Shown here piece after piece: positions 1 to 13,500 of a stretch of 64,000 nucleotides of DNA. Under the pieces are notes generated by a model. The model had not been told where the DNA came from, did no database searches, and saw nothing but the letters and a program-made list of their open reading frames with translations. Within the stretch, counting starts at the first letter, position 1, and each line of letters begins with the position of its first letter. The translations under genes were made by a program, and so were the position numbers. The DNA comes from Luzula sylvatica (taxonomy: Eukaryota > Streptophyta > Magnoliopsida > Poales > Juncaceae): contig OX326957.1 in the NCBI GenBank assembly GCA_946800325.1, positions 30,553,054-30,617,053 on the forward strand. The letters are read 5' to 3'.

Positions 1-15
1 TTATGCTTTGGGGAG

Positions 16-45
16 TTCAAATAACGTATTTTTAGATCATTTGAA
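16..45. other. Intramonomer dyad TTCAAAT / ATTTGAA (recurs in most monomers)
   Basis: TTCAAAT at 16-22 is the exact reverse complement of ATTTGAA at 39-45, a 7-bp stem with a 16-nt spacer. The pattern recurs across the array. It is broken in monomers where column 22 is G (AAAGAACG) or where TTCTAAG replaces TTCAAAT. The stem is visible in sequence. Whether it forms a hairpin or binds a dimeric protein is unknown. Confidence 0.7.
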
Positions 46-115
46 TCGTATCTTTTACTACATAACATTTGACCAAAATTTACAAACACTAAGAAAGTTT
101 GTTTTTCGATTCAAA
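40..115. other. Intramonomer dyad TTTGAATCG / CGATTCAAA (recurs in most monomers)
   Basis: TTTGAATCG at 40-48 is the exact reverse complement of CGATTCAAA at 107-115, giving 9-bp arms 58 nt apart. In a tandem array the right arm also lies 48 nt before the left arm of the next monomer (164-172), so pairing is possible either way round. The left arm overlaps the 39-45 arm of the other dyad, so the two pairings exclude each other. Monomers reading CGTTTC, GATTTAAA or GATTCTAAA at columns 107-115 lack a perfect right arm. Confidence 0.7.
82..102. other. Short hairpin ACAAAC-N9-GTTTGT (recurs in most monomers)
   Basis: ACAAAC at 82-87 and GTTTGT at 97-102 are perfect reverse complements separated by nine bases. 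The arms are only 6 bp and AT-rich, so stability as DNA is doubtful. The GAATG variant (column 96) leaves it intact. The AAGTTGG variant (column 100) breaks it. Confidence 0.55.
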
Positions 116-2289
116 ACAATCTGTTTATGCTTTGGGGAGTTCAAATAGCGTATTTTTAGATCATTTGAATCGTATCTTTTACTACATAACATTTCTCCAA
201 AATTTACAAACACTAAGAAAGTTTGTTTTTCGATTCAAAACAATCTGTTTATCCTTTGGGGAGTTCAAATAACGTATTTTTAGATCATTTGAATCGTATC
301 TTTTACTACATAACATTTGACCAAAATTTACAAACACTAAGAAAGTTTGTTTTTCGATACTAAACAATTTGTTTATGCTTTGGGGAGTTCAAATAGTATA
401 TTTTTAGATCATTTGAATCGTATCTTTTACTACATAACATTTCACCAAAATTTACAAACACTAAGAAAGTTGGTTTTTCGATTCAAAACAATTTGTTTAT
501 GCTTTGGTGAGTTCAAATAACGTAATTTTAGAGCATTTGAATCGTATCTTTTACTACATAACATTTCACCAAAATTTACAAACACTAAGAAAGTTTGTTT
601 TTCGATTTAAAACAACTTGTTTATGCTTTGGGGAGTTTAAATAACGTATTTTTAGATCATTTGAATCGTATCTTTTACTACATAACTTTTCACCAAAATT
701 TACAAACACTAAAAAAGTTTGTTTTTCGTTTCAAAACAATCTGTTTATGCTTTGGGAAGTTCAAATAACATATTTTTAGATCATTTGAATCGTATCTTTT
801 ACAACATAACATTTCACCAAAATTTACAAACACTAAGAAAGTTGGTTTTTCGATTCAAAACAATTTGTTTATGCTTTGGTGAGTTCAAATAACGTAATTT
901 TAGACCATTTGAATCGTATCTTTTACTACATAACATTTCACCAAAATTTACAAACACTAAGAAAGTTTGTTTTTCGATTTAAAACAACTTGTTTATGCTT
1001 TGGGGAGTTCAAATAACGTATTTTTAGATCATTTGAATCGTATCTTTTACTACATAACATTTCACCAAAATTTACAAACACTAAGAAAGTTTGTTTTTCG
1101 ATTCAAAACAATCTGTTTATGCTTTGGGGAGTTCAAATAACGTATTTTTAGATCATTTGAATCGTATCTTTTACTACATAACATTTGACCAAAATTTACA
1201 AACACTAAGAAAGTTTGTTTTTCGATTCAAAACAATCCGTTTATGCTTTGGGGAGTTCAAATAGCGTATTTTTAGATCATTTGAATCGTATCTTTTACTA
1301 CATAACATTTCTCCAAAATTTACAAACACTAAGAAAGTTTGTTTTTCGATTCAAAACAATCTGTTTATCCTTTGTGGAGTTCAAATAACGTATTTTTAGA
1401 TCATTTGAATCGTATCTTTTACTACATAACATTTGACCAAAATTTACAAACACTAAGAAAGTTTGTTTTTCGATTCTAAACAATTTGTTTATGCTTTGGG
1501 GAGTTGAAATAGCATATTTTTAGATCATTTGAATCGTATCTTTTACTACATAACATTTCACCAAAATTTACAAACACTAAGAAAGTTGGTTTTTCGATTC
1601 AAAACAATTTGTTTATGCTTTGGTGAGTTCAAATAACGTAATTTTAGAGCATTTGAATCGTATCTTTTACTACATAACATTTCACCAAAATTTACAAACA
1701 CTAAGAAAGTTTGTTTTTCGATTTAAAACAACTTGTTTATGCTTTGGGGAGTTCAAATAACGTATTTTTAGATCATTTGAATCGTATCTTTTACTACATA
1801 ACTTTTCACCAAAATTTACAAACACTAAGAAAGTTTGTTTTTCGTTTCAAAACAATCTGTTTATGCTTTGGGAAGTTCAAATAACGTAATTTTAGACCAT
1901 TTGAATCGTATCTTTTACTACATAACTGTTCACCAAAATTTACACACACTAAGAAAGTTTGTTTTTCGTTTCAAAACAATCTGTTTATGCTTTGGGGAGT
2001 TCAAATAACGTATTTTTAGATCATTTGAATCGTATCTTTTACTACATAACTTTTCACCAAAATTTACAAACACTAAGAAAGTTTGTTTTTCGATTCAAAA
2101 CAATCTGTTTATGCTTTGGGGAGTTCAAATAACGTATTTTTAGATCATTTGAATCGTATCTTTTACTACATAACATTTGACCAAAATTTACAAACACTAA
2201 GAAAGTTTGTTTTTCTATTCAAAACAATCTGTTTATGCTTTGGGGAGTTCAAATAGCGTATTTTTAGATCATTTGAATCTTATCTTTTA

Positions 2290-3901
2290 CTACATAACAT
2301 TTCTCCAAAATTTACAAACACTAAGAAAGTTTGTTTTTCGATTCAAAACAATCTGTTTATCCTTTGGGGAGTTCAAATAACGTATTTTTAGATCATTTGA
2401 ATCGTATCTTTTACTACATAACATTTGACCAAAATTTACAAACACTAAGAAAGTTTGTTTTTCGATTCTAAACAATTTGTTTATGCTTTGGGGAGTTCAA
2501 ATAGCATATTTTTAGATCATTTGAATTGTATCTTTTACTACATAACATTTCACCAAAATTTACAAACACTAAGAAAGTTTGTTTTTCGATTCAAAACAAT
2601 CTGTTTATGCTTTGGGGAGTTCAAATAGCGTATTTTTAGATCATTTGAATCGTATCTTTTACTACATAACATTTCACCAAAATTTACAAACATTAAAAAA
2701 GTTTGTTTTTCGATTCAAAACAACTTGTTTATGCTTTGGGGAGTTCAAATAACGTATTTTTAGATCATTTGAATCGTATCTTTTACTACATAACATTTCA
2801 CCAAAATTTACAAACACTAAGAAAGTTTGTTTTTCGATTCAAAACAATCTGTTTATGCTTTGGGGAGTTCAAATAACGTATTTTTAGATCATTTGAATCG
2901 TATCTTTTACTACATAACATTTGACCAAAATTTACAAACACTAAGAAAGTTTGTTTTTCGATTCAAAACAATCTGTTTATGCTTTGGGGAGTACAAATAG
3001 CGTATTTTTAGATCATTTGAATCGTATCTTTTACTACATAACATTTCACCAAAATTTACAAACACTGAGAATGTTTGTTTTTCGATTCAAAACAATCTGC
3101 TTTTCCTTTGGGGAGTTCAAATAACGTATTTTTAGATCATTTGAATCGTATCTTTTACTACATAACATTTCACCAAAATTTACAAACACTAAGAAAGTTT
3201 GTTTTTCGATTCAAAACAATCTGTTTATGCTTTGGGGAGTTCAAATAACGTATTTTTAGATCATTTGAATCGTATCTTTTACTACATAACTGTTCACCAA
3301 AATTTACACACACTAAGAAAGTTTGTTTTTCGTTTCAAAACAATCTGTTTATGCTTTGGGGAGTTCAAATAACGTATTTTTAGATCATTTGAATCGTATC
3401 TTTTACTACATAACTTTTCACCAAAATTTACAAACACTAAGAAAGTTTGTTTTTCGATTCAAAACAATATGTTTATGCTTTGGGGAGTTCAAATAACGTA
3501 TTTTTAGATCATTTGAATCGTATCTTTTACTACATAACTGTTCACCAAAATTTACACACACTAAGAAAGTTTGTTTTTCGTTTCAAAACAATCTGTTTAT
3601 GCTTTGGGGAGTTCAAATAACGTATTTTTAGATCATTTGAATCGTATCTTTTACTACATAACTTTTCACCAAAATTTACAAACACTAAGAAAGTTTGTTT
3701 TTCGATTCAAAACAATCTGTTTATGCTTTGGGGAGTTCAAATAACGTATTTTTAGATCATTTGAATCGTATCTTTTACTACATAACATTTGACCAAAATT
3801 TACAAACACTAAGAAAGTTTGTTTTTCGATTCAAAACAATCTGTTTATGCTTTGGGGAGTTCGAATAGCGTATTTTTAGATCATTTGAATCTTATCTTTT
3901 A
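2290..3901 (+). repeat. Higher-order unit A1, 13 monomers (1,612 bp)
   Basis: Bounded by successive CATTTCTCC marker monomers. It contains one monomer pair with CTGCTTTTCC and two successive copies of a monomer pair carrying ACTGTTCACC and TTTACACACA. From about 2,970 onward it aligns base for base with the next units at an offset of exactly 1,860 bp. Confidence 0.85.
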
Positions 3902-5761
3902 CTACATAACATTTCTCCAAAATTTACAAACACTAAGAAAGTTTGTTTTTCGATTCAAAACAATCTGTTTATCCTTTGGGGAGTTCAAATAACGTATTTT
4001 TAGATCATTTGAATCGTATCTTTTACTACATAACATTTGACCAAAATTTACAAACACTAAGAAAGTTTGTTTTTCGATTCTAAACAATTTGTTTATGCTT
4101 TGGGGAGTTCAAATAGCATATTTTTAGATCATTTGAATTGTATCTTTTACTACATAACATTTCACCAAAATTTACAAACACTAAGAAAGTTTGTTTTTCG
4201 ATTCAAAACAATCTGTTTATGCTTTGGGGAGTTCAAATAGCGTATTTTTAGATCATTTGAATCGTATCTTTTACTACATAACATTTCACCAAAATTTACA
4301 AACATTAAAAAAGTTTGTTTTTCGATTCAAAACAACTTGTTTATGCTTTGGGGAGTTCAAATAACGTATTTTTAGATCATTTGAATCGTATCTTTTACTA
4401 CATAACATTTCACCAAAATTTACAAACACTAAGAAAGTTTGTTTTTCGATTCAAAACAATCTGTTTATGCTTTGGGGAGTTCAAATAACGTATTTTTAGA
4501 TCATTTGAATCGTATCTTTTACTACATAACATTTGACCAAAATTTACAAACACTAAGAAAGTTTGTTTTTCGATTCAAAACAATCTGTTTATGCTTTGGG
4601 GAGTACAAATAGCGTATTTTTAGATCATTTGAATCGTATCTTTTACTACATAACATTTCACCAAAATTTACAAACACTGAGAATGTTTGTTTTTCGATTC
4701 AAAACAATCTGCTTTTCCTTTGGGGAGTTCAAATAACGTATTTTTAGATCATTTGAATCGTATCTTTTACTACATAACATTTCACCAAAATTTACAAACA
4801 CTAAGAAAGTTTGTTTTTCGATTCAAAACAATATGTTTATGCTTTGGGGAGTACAAATAGCGTATTTTTAGATCATTTGAATCGTATCTTTTACTACATA
4901 ACATTTCACCAAAATTTACAAACACTGAGAATGTTTGCTTTTCGATTCAAAACAATCTGCTTTTCCTTTGGGGAGTTCAAATAACGTATTTTTAGATCAT
5001 TTGAATCGTATCTTTTACTACATAACATTTCACCAAAATTTACAAACACTAAGAAAGTTTGTTTTTCGATTCAAAACAATCTGTTTATGCTTTGGGGAGT
5101 TCAAATAACGTATTTTTAGATCATTTGAATCGTATCTTTTACTACATAACTGTTCACCAAAATTTACACACACTAAGAAAGTTTGTTTTTCGTTTCAAAA
5201 CAATCTGTTTATGCTTTGGGGAGTTCAAATAACGTATTTTTAGATCATTTGAATCGTATCTTTTACTACATAACTTTTCACCAAAATTTACAAACACTAA
5301 GAAAGTTTGTTTTTCGATTCAAAACAATATGTTTATGCTTTGGGGAGTTCAAATAACGTATTTTTAGATCATTTGAATCGTATCTTTTACTACATAACTG
5401 TTCACCAAAATTTACACACACTAAGAAAGTTTGTTTTTCGTTTCAAAACAATCTGTTTATGCTTTGGGGAGTTCAAATAACGTATTTTTAGATCATTTGA
5501 ATCGTATCTTTTACTACATAACTTTTCACCAAAATTTACAAACACTAAGAAAGTTTGTTTTTCGATTCAAAACAATCTGTTTATGCTTTGGGGAGTTCAA
5601 ATAACGTATTTTTAGATCATTTGAATCGTATCTTTTACTACATAACATTTGACCAAAATTTACAAACACTAAGAAAGTTTGTTTTTCGATTCAAAACAAT
5701 CTGTTTATGCTTTGGGGAGTTCGAATAGCGTATTTTTAGATCATTTGAATCTTATCTTTTA
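3902..5761 (+). repeat. Higher-order unit A2, 15 monomers (1,860 bp)
   Basis: Comparison with the next 1,860 bp shows two differences: GTTTGCTTTTC near 4938 versus GTTTGTTTTTC, and CAATATG near 5329 versus CAATCTG. It equals a 13-monomer unit plus an extra copy of the CTGCTTTTCC monomer pair, which appears twice at a 248-bp interval. Confidence 0.9.
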
Positions 5762-7621
5762 CTACATAACATTTCTCCAAAATTTACAAACACTAAGAAA
5801 GTTTGTTTTTCGATTCAAAACAATCTGTTTATCCTTTGGGGAGTTCAAATAACGTATTTTTAGATCATTTGAATCGTATCTTTTACTACATAACATTTGA
5901 CCAAAATTTACAAACACTAAGAAAGTTTGTTTTTCGATTCTAAACAATTTGTTTATGCTTTGGGGAGTTCAAATAGCATATTTTTAGATCATTTGAATTG
6001 TATCTTTTACTACATAACATTTCACCAAAATTTACAAACACTAAGAAAGTTTGTTTTTCGATTCAAAACAATCTGTTTATGCTTTGGGGAGTTCAAATAG
6101 CGTATTTTTAGATCATTTGAATCGTATCTTTTACTACATAACATTTCACCAAAATTTACAAACATTAAAAAAGTTTGTTTTTCGATTCAAAACAACTTGT
6201 TTATGCTTTGGGGAGTTCAAATAACGTATTTTTAGATCATTTGAATCGTATCTTTTACTACATAACATTTCACCAAAATTTACAAACACTAAGAAAGTTT
6301 GTTTTTCGATTCAAAACAATCTGTTTATGCTTTGGGGAGTTCAAATAACGTATTTTTAGATCATTTGAATCGTATCTTTTACTACATAACATTTGACCAA
6401 AATTTACAAACACTAAGAAAGTTTGTTTTTCGATTCAAAACAATCTGTTTATGCTTTGGGGAGTACAAATAGCGTATTTTTAGATCATTTGAATCGTATC
6501 TTTTACTACATAACATTTCACCAAAATTTACAAACACTGAGAATGTTTGTTTTTCGATTCAAAACAATCTGCTTTTCCTTTGGGGAGTTCAAATAACGTA
6601 TTTTTAGATCATTTGAATCGTATCTTTTACTACATAACATTTCACCAAAATTTACAAACACTAAGAAAGTTTGTTTTTCGATTCAAAACAATATGTTTAT
6701 GCTTTGGGGAGTACAAATAGCGTATTTTTAGATCATTTGAATCGTATCTTTTACTACATAACATTTCACCAAAATTTACAAACACTGAGAATGTTTGTTT
6801 TTCGATTCAAAACAATCTGCTTTTCCTTTGGGGAGTTCAAATAACGTATTTTTAGATCATTTGAATCGTATCTTTTACTACATAACATTTCACCAAAATT
6901 TACAAACACTAAGAAAGTTTGTTTTTCGATTCAAAACAATCTGTTTATGCTTTGGGGAGTTCAAATAACGTATTTTTAGATCATTTGAATCGTATCTTTT
7001 ACTACATAACTGTTCACCAAAATTTACACACACTAAGAAAGTTTGTTTTTCGTTTCAAAACAATCTGTTTATGCTTTGGGGAGTTCAAATAACGTATTTT
7101 TAGATCATTTGAATCGTATCTTTTACTACATAACTTTTCACCAAAATTTACAAACACTAAGAAAGTTTGTTTTTCGATTCAAAACAATCTGTTTATGCTT
7201 TGGGGAGTTCAAATAACGTATTTTTAGATCATTTGAATCGTATCTTTTACTACATAACTGTTCACCAAAATTTACACACACTAAGAAAGTTTGTTTTTCG
7301 TTTCAAAACAATCTGTTTATGCTTTGGGGAGTTCAAATAACGTATTTTTAGATCATTTGAATCGTATCTTTTACTACATAACTTTTCACCAAAATTTACA
7401 AACACTAAGAAAGTTTGTTTTTCGATTCAAAACAATCTGTTTATGCTTTGGGGAGTTCAAATAACGTATTTTTAGATCATTTGAATCGTATCTTTTACTA
7501 CATAACATTTGACCAAAATTTACAAACACTAAGAAAGTTTGTTTTTCGATTCAAAACAATCTGTTTATGCTTTGGGGAGTTCGAATAGCGTATTTTTAGA
7601 TCATTTGAATCTTATCTTTTA
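5762..7621 (+). repeat. Higher-order unit A3, 15 monomers (1,860 bp)
   Basis: Nearly identical to the preceding unit (two mismatches seen). The 1,860-bp register continues into the following unit until about 8,550, where the monomer order changes. The 15-mer register therefore spans about 2,970-8,550, close to three copies. Confidence 0.9.
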
Positions 7622-8985
7622 CTACATAACATTTCTCCAAAATTTACAAACACTAAGAAAGTTTGTTTTTCGATTCAAAACAATCTGTTTATCCTTTGGG
7701 GAGTTCAAATAACGTATTTTTAGATCATTTGAATCGTATCTTTTACTACATAACATTTGACCAAAATTTACAAACACTAAGAAAGTTTGTTTTTCGATTC
7801 TAAACAATTTGTTTATGCTTTGGGGAGTTCAAATAGCATATTTTTAGATCATTTGAATTGTATCTTTTACTACATAACATTTCACCAAAATTTACAAACA
7901 CTAAGAAAGTTTGTTTTTCGATTCAAAACAATCTGTTTATGCTTTGGGGAGTTCAAATAGCGTATTTTTAGATCATTTGAATCGTATCTTTTACTACATA
8001 ACATTTCACCAAAATTTACAAACATTAAAAAAGTTTGTTTTTCGATTCAAAACAACTTGTTTATGCTTTGGGGAGTTCAAATAACGTATTTTTAGATCAT
8101 TTGAATCGTATCTTTTACTACATAACATTTCACCAAAATTTACAAACACTAAGAAAGTTTGTTTTTCGATTCAAAACAATCTGTTTATGCTTTGGGGAGT
8201 TCAAATAACGTATTTTTAGATCATTTGAATCGTATCTTTTACTACATAACATTTGACCAAAATTTACAAACACTAAGAAAGTTTGTTTTTCGATTCAAAA
8301 CAATCTGTTTATGCTTTGGGGAGTACAAATAGCGTATTTTTAGATCATTTGAATCGTATCTTTTACTACATAACATTTCACCAAAATTTACAAACACTGA
8401 GAATGTTTGTTTTTCGATTCAAAACAATCTGCTTTTCCTTTGGGGAGTTCAAATAACGTATTTTTAGATCATTTGAATCGTATCTTTTACTACATAACAT
8501 TTCACCAAAATTTACAAACACTAAGAAAGTTTGTTTTTCGATTCAAAACAATCTGTTTATGCTTTGGGGAGTTCAAATAACGTATTTTTAGATCATTTGA
8601 ATCGTATCTTTTACTACATAACTGTTCACCAAAATTTACACACACTAAGAAAGTTTGTTTTTCGTTTCAAAACAATCTGTTTATGCTTTGGGGAGTTCAA
8701 ATAACGTATTTTTAGATCATTTGAATCGTATCTTTTACTACATAACTTTTCACCAAAATTTACAAACACTAAGAAAGTTTGTTTTTCGATTCAAAACAAT
8801 CTGTTTATGCTTTGGGGAGTTCAAATAACGTATTTTTAGATCATTTGAATCGTATCTTTTACTACATAACATTTGACCAAAATTTACAAACACTAAGAAA
8901 GTTTGTTTTTCGATTCAAAACAATCTGTTTATGCTTTGGGGAGTTCAAATAGCGTATTTTTAGATCATTTGAATCTTATCTTTTA
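7622..8985 (+). repeat. Higher-order unit A4, 11 monomers (1,364 bp)
   Basis: Same monomer order as its neighbours, but with single instead of double copies of the CTGCTTTTCC pair and the ACTGTTCACC pair. This makes it 4 monomers shorter than a 15-mer. It is the simplest version of this unit in the window. Confidence 0.85.
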
Positions 8986-10597
8986 CTACATAACATTTCT
9001 CCAAAATTTACAAACACTAAGAAAGTTTGTTTTTCGATTCAAAACAATCTGTTTATCCTTTGGGGAGTTCAAATAACGTATTTTTAGATCATTTGAATCG
9101 TATCTTTTACTACATAACATTTGACCAAAATTTACAAACACTAAGAAAGTTTGTTTTTCGATTCTAAACAATTTGTTTATGCTTTGGGGAGTTCAAATAG
9201 CATATTTTTAGATCATTTGAATTGTATCTTTTACTACATAACATTTCACCAAAATTTACAAACACTAAGAAAGTTTGTTTTTCGATTCAAAACAATCTGT
9301 TTATGCTTTGGGGAGTTCAAATAGCGTATTTTTAGATCATTTGAATCGTATCTTTTACTACATAACATTTCACCAAAATTTACAAACATTAAAAAAGTTT
9401 GTTTTTCGATTCAAAACAACTTGTTTATGCTTTGGGGAGTTCAAATAACGTATTTTTAGATCATTTGAATCGTATCTTTTACTACATAACATTTCACCAA
9501 AATTTACAAACACTAAGAAAGTTTGTTTTTCGATTCAAAACAATCTGTTTATGCTTTGGGGAGTTCAAATAACGTATTTTTAGATCATTTGAATCGTATC
9601 TTTTACTACATAACATTTGACCAAAATTTACAAACACTAAGAAAGTTTGTTTTTCGATTCAAAACAATCTGTTTATGCTTTGGGGAGTACAAATAGCGTA
9701 TTTTTAGATCATTTGAATCGTATCTTTTACTACATAACATTTCACCAAAATTTACAAACACTGAGAATGTTTGTTTTTCGATTCAAAACAATCTGCTTTT
9801 CCTTTGGGGAGTTCAAATAACGTATTTTTAGATCATTTGAATCGTATCTTTTACTACATAACATTTCACCAAAATTTACAAACACTAAGAAAGTTTGTTT
9901 TTCGATTCAAAACAATCTGTTTATGCTTTGGGGAGTTCAAATAACGTATTTTTAGATCATTTGAATCGTATCTTTTACTACATAACTGTTCACCAAAATT
10001 TACACACACTAAGAAAGTTTGTTTTTCGTTTCAAAACAATCTGTTTATGCTTTGGGGAGTTCAAATAACGTATTTTTAGATCATTTGAATCGTATCTTTT
10101 ACTACATAACTTTTCACCAAAATTTACAAACACTAAGAAAGTTTGTTTTTCGATTCAAAACAATCTGTTTATGCTTTGGGGAGTTCAAATAACGTATTTT
10201 TAGATCATTTGAATCGTATCTTTTACTACATAACTGTTCACCAAAATTTACACACACTAAGAAAGTTTGTTTTTCGTTTCAAAACAATATGTTTATGCTT
10301 TGGGGAGTTCAAATAACATATTTTTAGATCATTTGAATCGTATCTTTTACTACATAACTTTTCACCAAAATTTACAAACACTAAGAAAGTTTGTTTTTCG
10401 ATTCAAAACAATCTGTTTATGCTTTGGGGAGTTCAAATAACGTATTTTTAGATCATTTGAATCGTATCTTTTACTACATAACATTTGACCAAAATTTACA
10501 AACACTAAGAAAGTTTGTTTTTCGATTCAAAACAATCTGTTTATGCTTTGGGGAGTTCAAATAGCGTATTTTTAGATCATTTGAATCTTATCTTTTA
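8986..10597 (+). repeat. Higher-order unit A5, 13 monomers (1,612 bp)
   Basis: It has a single CTGCTTTTCC pair and two ACTGTTCACC pairs (near 9,986 and 10,234). The next CATTTCTCC marker is at 10598. After about 10,830 the monomer order switches to the next block. Confidence 0.85.
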
Positions 10598-13500
10598 CTA
10601 CATAACATTTCTCCAAAATTTACAAACACTAAGAAAGTTTGTTTTTCGATTCAAAACAATCTGTTTATCCTTTGGGGAGTTCAAATAACGTATTTTTAGA
10701 TCATTTGAATCGTATCTTTTACTACATAACATTTGACCAAAATTTACAAACACTAAGAAAGTTTGTTTTTCGATTCTAAACAATTTGTTTATGCTTTGGG
10801 GAGTTCAAATAGCATATTTTTAGATCATTTGAATCGTATCTTTTACTACATAACATTTCACCAAAATTTACAAACACTAAGAAAGTTGGTTTTTCGATTC
10901 AAAACAATTTGTTTATGCTTTGGTGAGTTCAAATAACGTAATTTTAGACCATTTGAATCGTATCTTTTACTACATAACATTTCACCAAAATTTACAAACA
11001 CTAAGAAAGTTTGTTTTTCGATTCAAAACAACTTGTTTATGCTTTGGGGAGTTCAAATAACGTATTTTTAGATCATTTGAATCGTATCTTTTACTACATA
11101 ACATTTCACCAAAATTTACAAACACTAAGAAAGTTTGTTTTTCGATTCAAAACAATCTGTTTATCCTTTGGGGAGTTTAAATAACGTATTTTTAGATCAT
11201 TTGAATCGTATCTTTTACTACATAACATTTCACCAAAATTTACGAACACTAAGAAAGTTTGTTTTTCGATTCAAAACAATTTGTTTATGCTTTGGGGAGT
11301 TCTAAGAACATATTTTTAGATCATTTGAATTGTATCTTTTACTACATAACATTTCACCAAAATTTACAAACACTAAGAAAGTTGGCTTTTCGATTCAAAA
11401 CAATTTGTTTATGCTTTGGTGAGTTCATATAACGTAATTTTAGACCATTTGAATTGTATCTTTTACTACATAACATTTCACCAAAATTTACAAACACTAA
11501 GAAAGTTTGTTTTTTGATTCAAAACAATCTGTTTATCCTTTGGGGAGTTCAAATAACGTTTTTTAGATCATTTGAATCGTATCTTTTACTACATAACATT
11601 TGACCAAAATTTACAAACACTAAGAAAGTTTGTTTTTCGATTCTAAACAATTTGTTTATGCTTTGGGGAGTTCAAATAGCGTATTTTTAGATCATTTGAA
11701 TCGTATCTTTTACTACATAACATTTCACCAAAATTTACAAACACTAAGAAAGTTTGTTTTTCGATTCAAAACAACTTGTTTATGCTTTGGGGAGTTCGAA
11801 TAACGTATTTTTAGATCATTTGAATCGTATCTTTTACTACATAACATTTCACCAAAATTTACAAACACTAAGAAAGTTTGTTTTTCGATTCAAAACAATC
11901 TGTTTATGCTTTGGGGAGTTCAAATAACGTATTTTTAGATCATTTGAATCGTATCTTTTACTACATAACATTTGACCAAAATTTACAAACACTAAGAAAG
12001 TTTGTTTTTCGATTCAAAACAATCTGTTTATGCTTTGGGGAGTTCAAATAGCGTATTTTTAGATCATTTGAATCGTATCTTTTACTACATAACATTTCAC
12101 CAAAATTTACAAATACTAAGAATGTTTGTTTTTCGATTCAAAACAATCTGTTTATCCTTTGGGGAGTTCAAATAACGTATTTTTAGATCATTTGAATCGT
12201 ATCTTTTACTACATAACATTTCACCAAAATTTACAAACACTAAGAAAGTTTGTTTTTCGATTCAAAACAATCTGTTTATGCTTTGGGGAGTTCAAATAAC
12301 GTATTTTTAGATCATTTTAATCGTATCTTTTACTACATAACTTTTCACCAAAATTTACAAACACTAAGAAAGTTTGTTTTTCGTTTCAAAACAATCTGTT
12401 TATCCTTTGGGAAGTTCAAATAACGTAATTTTAGACCATTTGAATCGTATCTTTTACTATATAACATTTCACCAAAATTTACAAACACTAAGAAAGTTTG
12501 TTTTTCGATTCTAAACAATTTGTTTATGCTTTGGGGAGTTCAAATAGCATATTTTTAGATCATTTGAATCGTATCTTTTACTACATAATATTTCCCCAAA
12601 ATTTACTAACACCAAGAAAGTTTGTTTTTCGATTCAAAACAATCTGTTTATCCTTTGGGGAGTTCAAATAACGTATTTTTAGATCATTTGAATCGTATCT
12701 TTTACTACATAACATTTCACCAAAATTTACGAACACTAAGAAAGTTTGTTTTTCGATTCAAAACAATTTGTTTATGCTTTGGGGAGTTCTAAGAACATAT
12801 TTTTAGATCATTTGAATCGTATCTTTTACTACATAACATTTCACCAAAATTTACAAACACTAAGAAAGTTGGTTTTTCGATTCAAAACAATTTGTTTATG
12901 CTTTGGTGAGTTCAAATAACGTAATTTTAGACCATTTGAATCGTATCTTTTACTACATAACATTTCACCAAAATTTACAAACACTAAGAAAGTTTGTTTT
13001 TCGATTCAAAACAACTTGTTTATGCTTTGGGGAGTTCAAATAACGTATTTTTAGATCATTTGAATCGTATCTTTTACTACATAACATTTCACCAAAATTT
13101 ACAAACACTGAGAAAGTTTGTTTTTCGATTCAAAACAATCTGTTTATCCTTTGGGGAGTTTAAATAACGTATTTTTAGATCATTTGAATCGTATCTTTTA
13201 CTACATAACATTTCACCAAAATTTACGAACACTAAGAAAGTTTGTTTTTCGATTCAAAACAATTTGTTTATGCTTTGGGGAGTTCTAAGAACATATTTTT
13301 AGATCATTTGAATCGTATCTTTTACTACATAACATTTCACCAAAATTTACAAACACTAAGAAAGTTGGTTTTTCGATTCAAAACAATTTGTTTATGCTTT
13401 GGTGATTTCATATAACGTATTTTTATATCATTTGAATCGTATCTTTTACTACATAACTTTTCACCAAAATTTACAAACACTAAGAAAGTTTGTTTTTCGA

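Larger units (their letters stand above)
1..124 (+). repeat. Representative satellite monomer (124 bp)
   Basis: This first complete period is used here as the column reference. It has 34 G or C of 124 bases (27%). Landmarks in order are TTTGGGGAGTTC (7-18), ACGTA (24-28), a T5 run (29-33), AGATCATTTGAATCG (34-48), TCTTTTACTACATAAC (51-66), CCAAAATTTAC (73-83), AAACACTAAG (84-93), a T5 run (102-106), TCGATTC (106-112) and AAAACAATCTG (113-123). CpG sites lie at 25, 47 and 107. GATC (35-38) and TCGA (106-109) recur in most monomers, so Sau3AI-type or TaqI-type digestion would be expected to yield a 124-bp ladder. The start point is arbitrary because the array is continuous. Confidence 0.95.
1..2289 (+). 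repeat. Higher-order block A0: irregular 9-mer and 8-mer units
   Basis: A marker monomer pair (CATTTCTCC followed by TTATCCTTT) at 182 recurs at 1298 (1,116 bp, 9 monomers) and at 2290 (992 bp, 8 monomers). Inside, the rare TTTTAGAGC variant at about 531 recurs at about 1647, also 1,116 bp apart, confirming a 9-monomer register. The stretch contains only satellite monomers. Confidence 0.85.

Noticed and set aside
104..122. CENP-B box in the TTCGATTCAAAACAATC region
   Set aside because: The TTCG-N4-A half is present, but the CGGG core required on the right side of the known box is absent, so only chance resemblance can be claimed.
182..367. Minus-strand open frame of 61 codons (also at 1298, 2290, 3902, 5762, 7622, 8986, 10598, 13821, 19276 and 27832)
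   Set aside because: It starts at TTG in monomers with GATTCTAAAC, which happens to replace a stop. It is repeated because the HOR is repeated. It is useful as a HOR landmark but not a gene.
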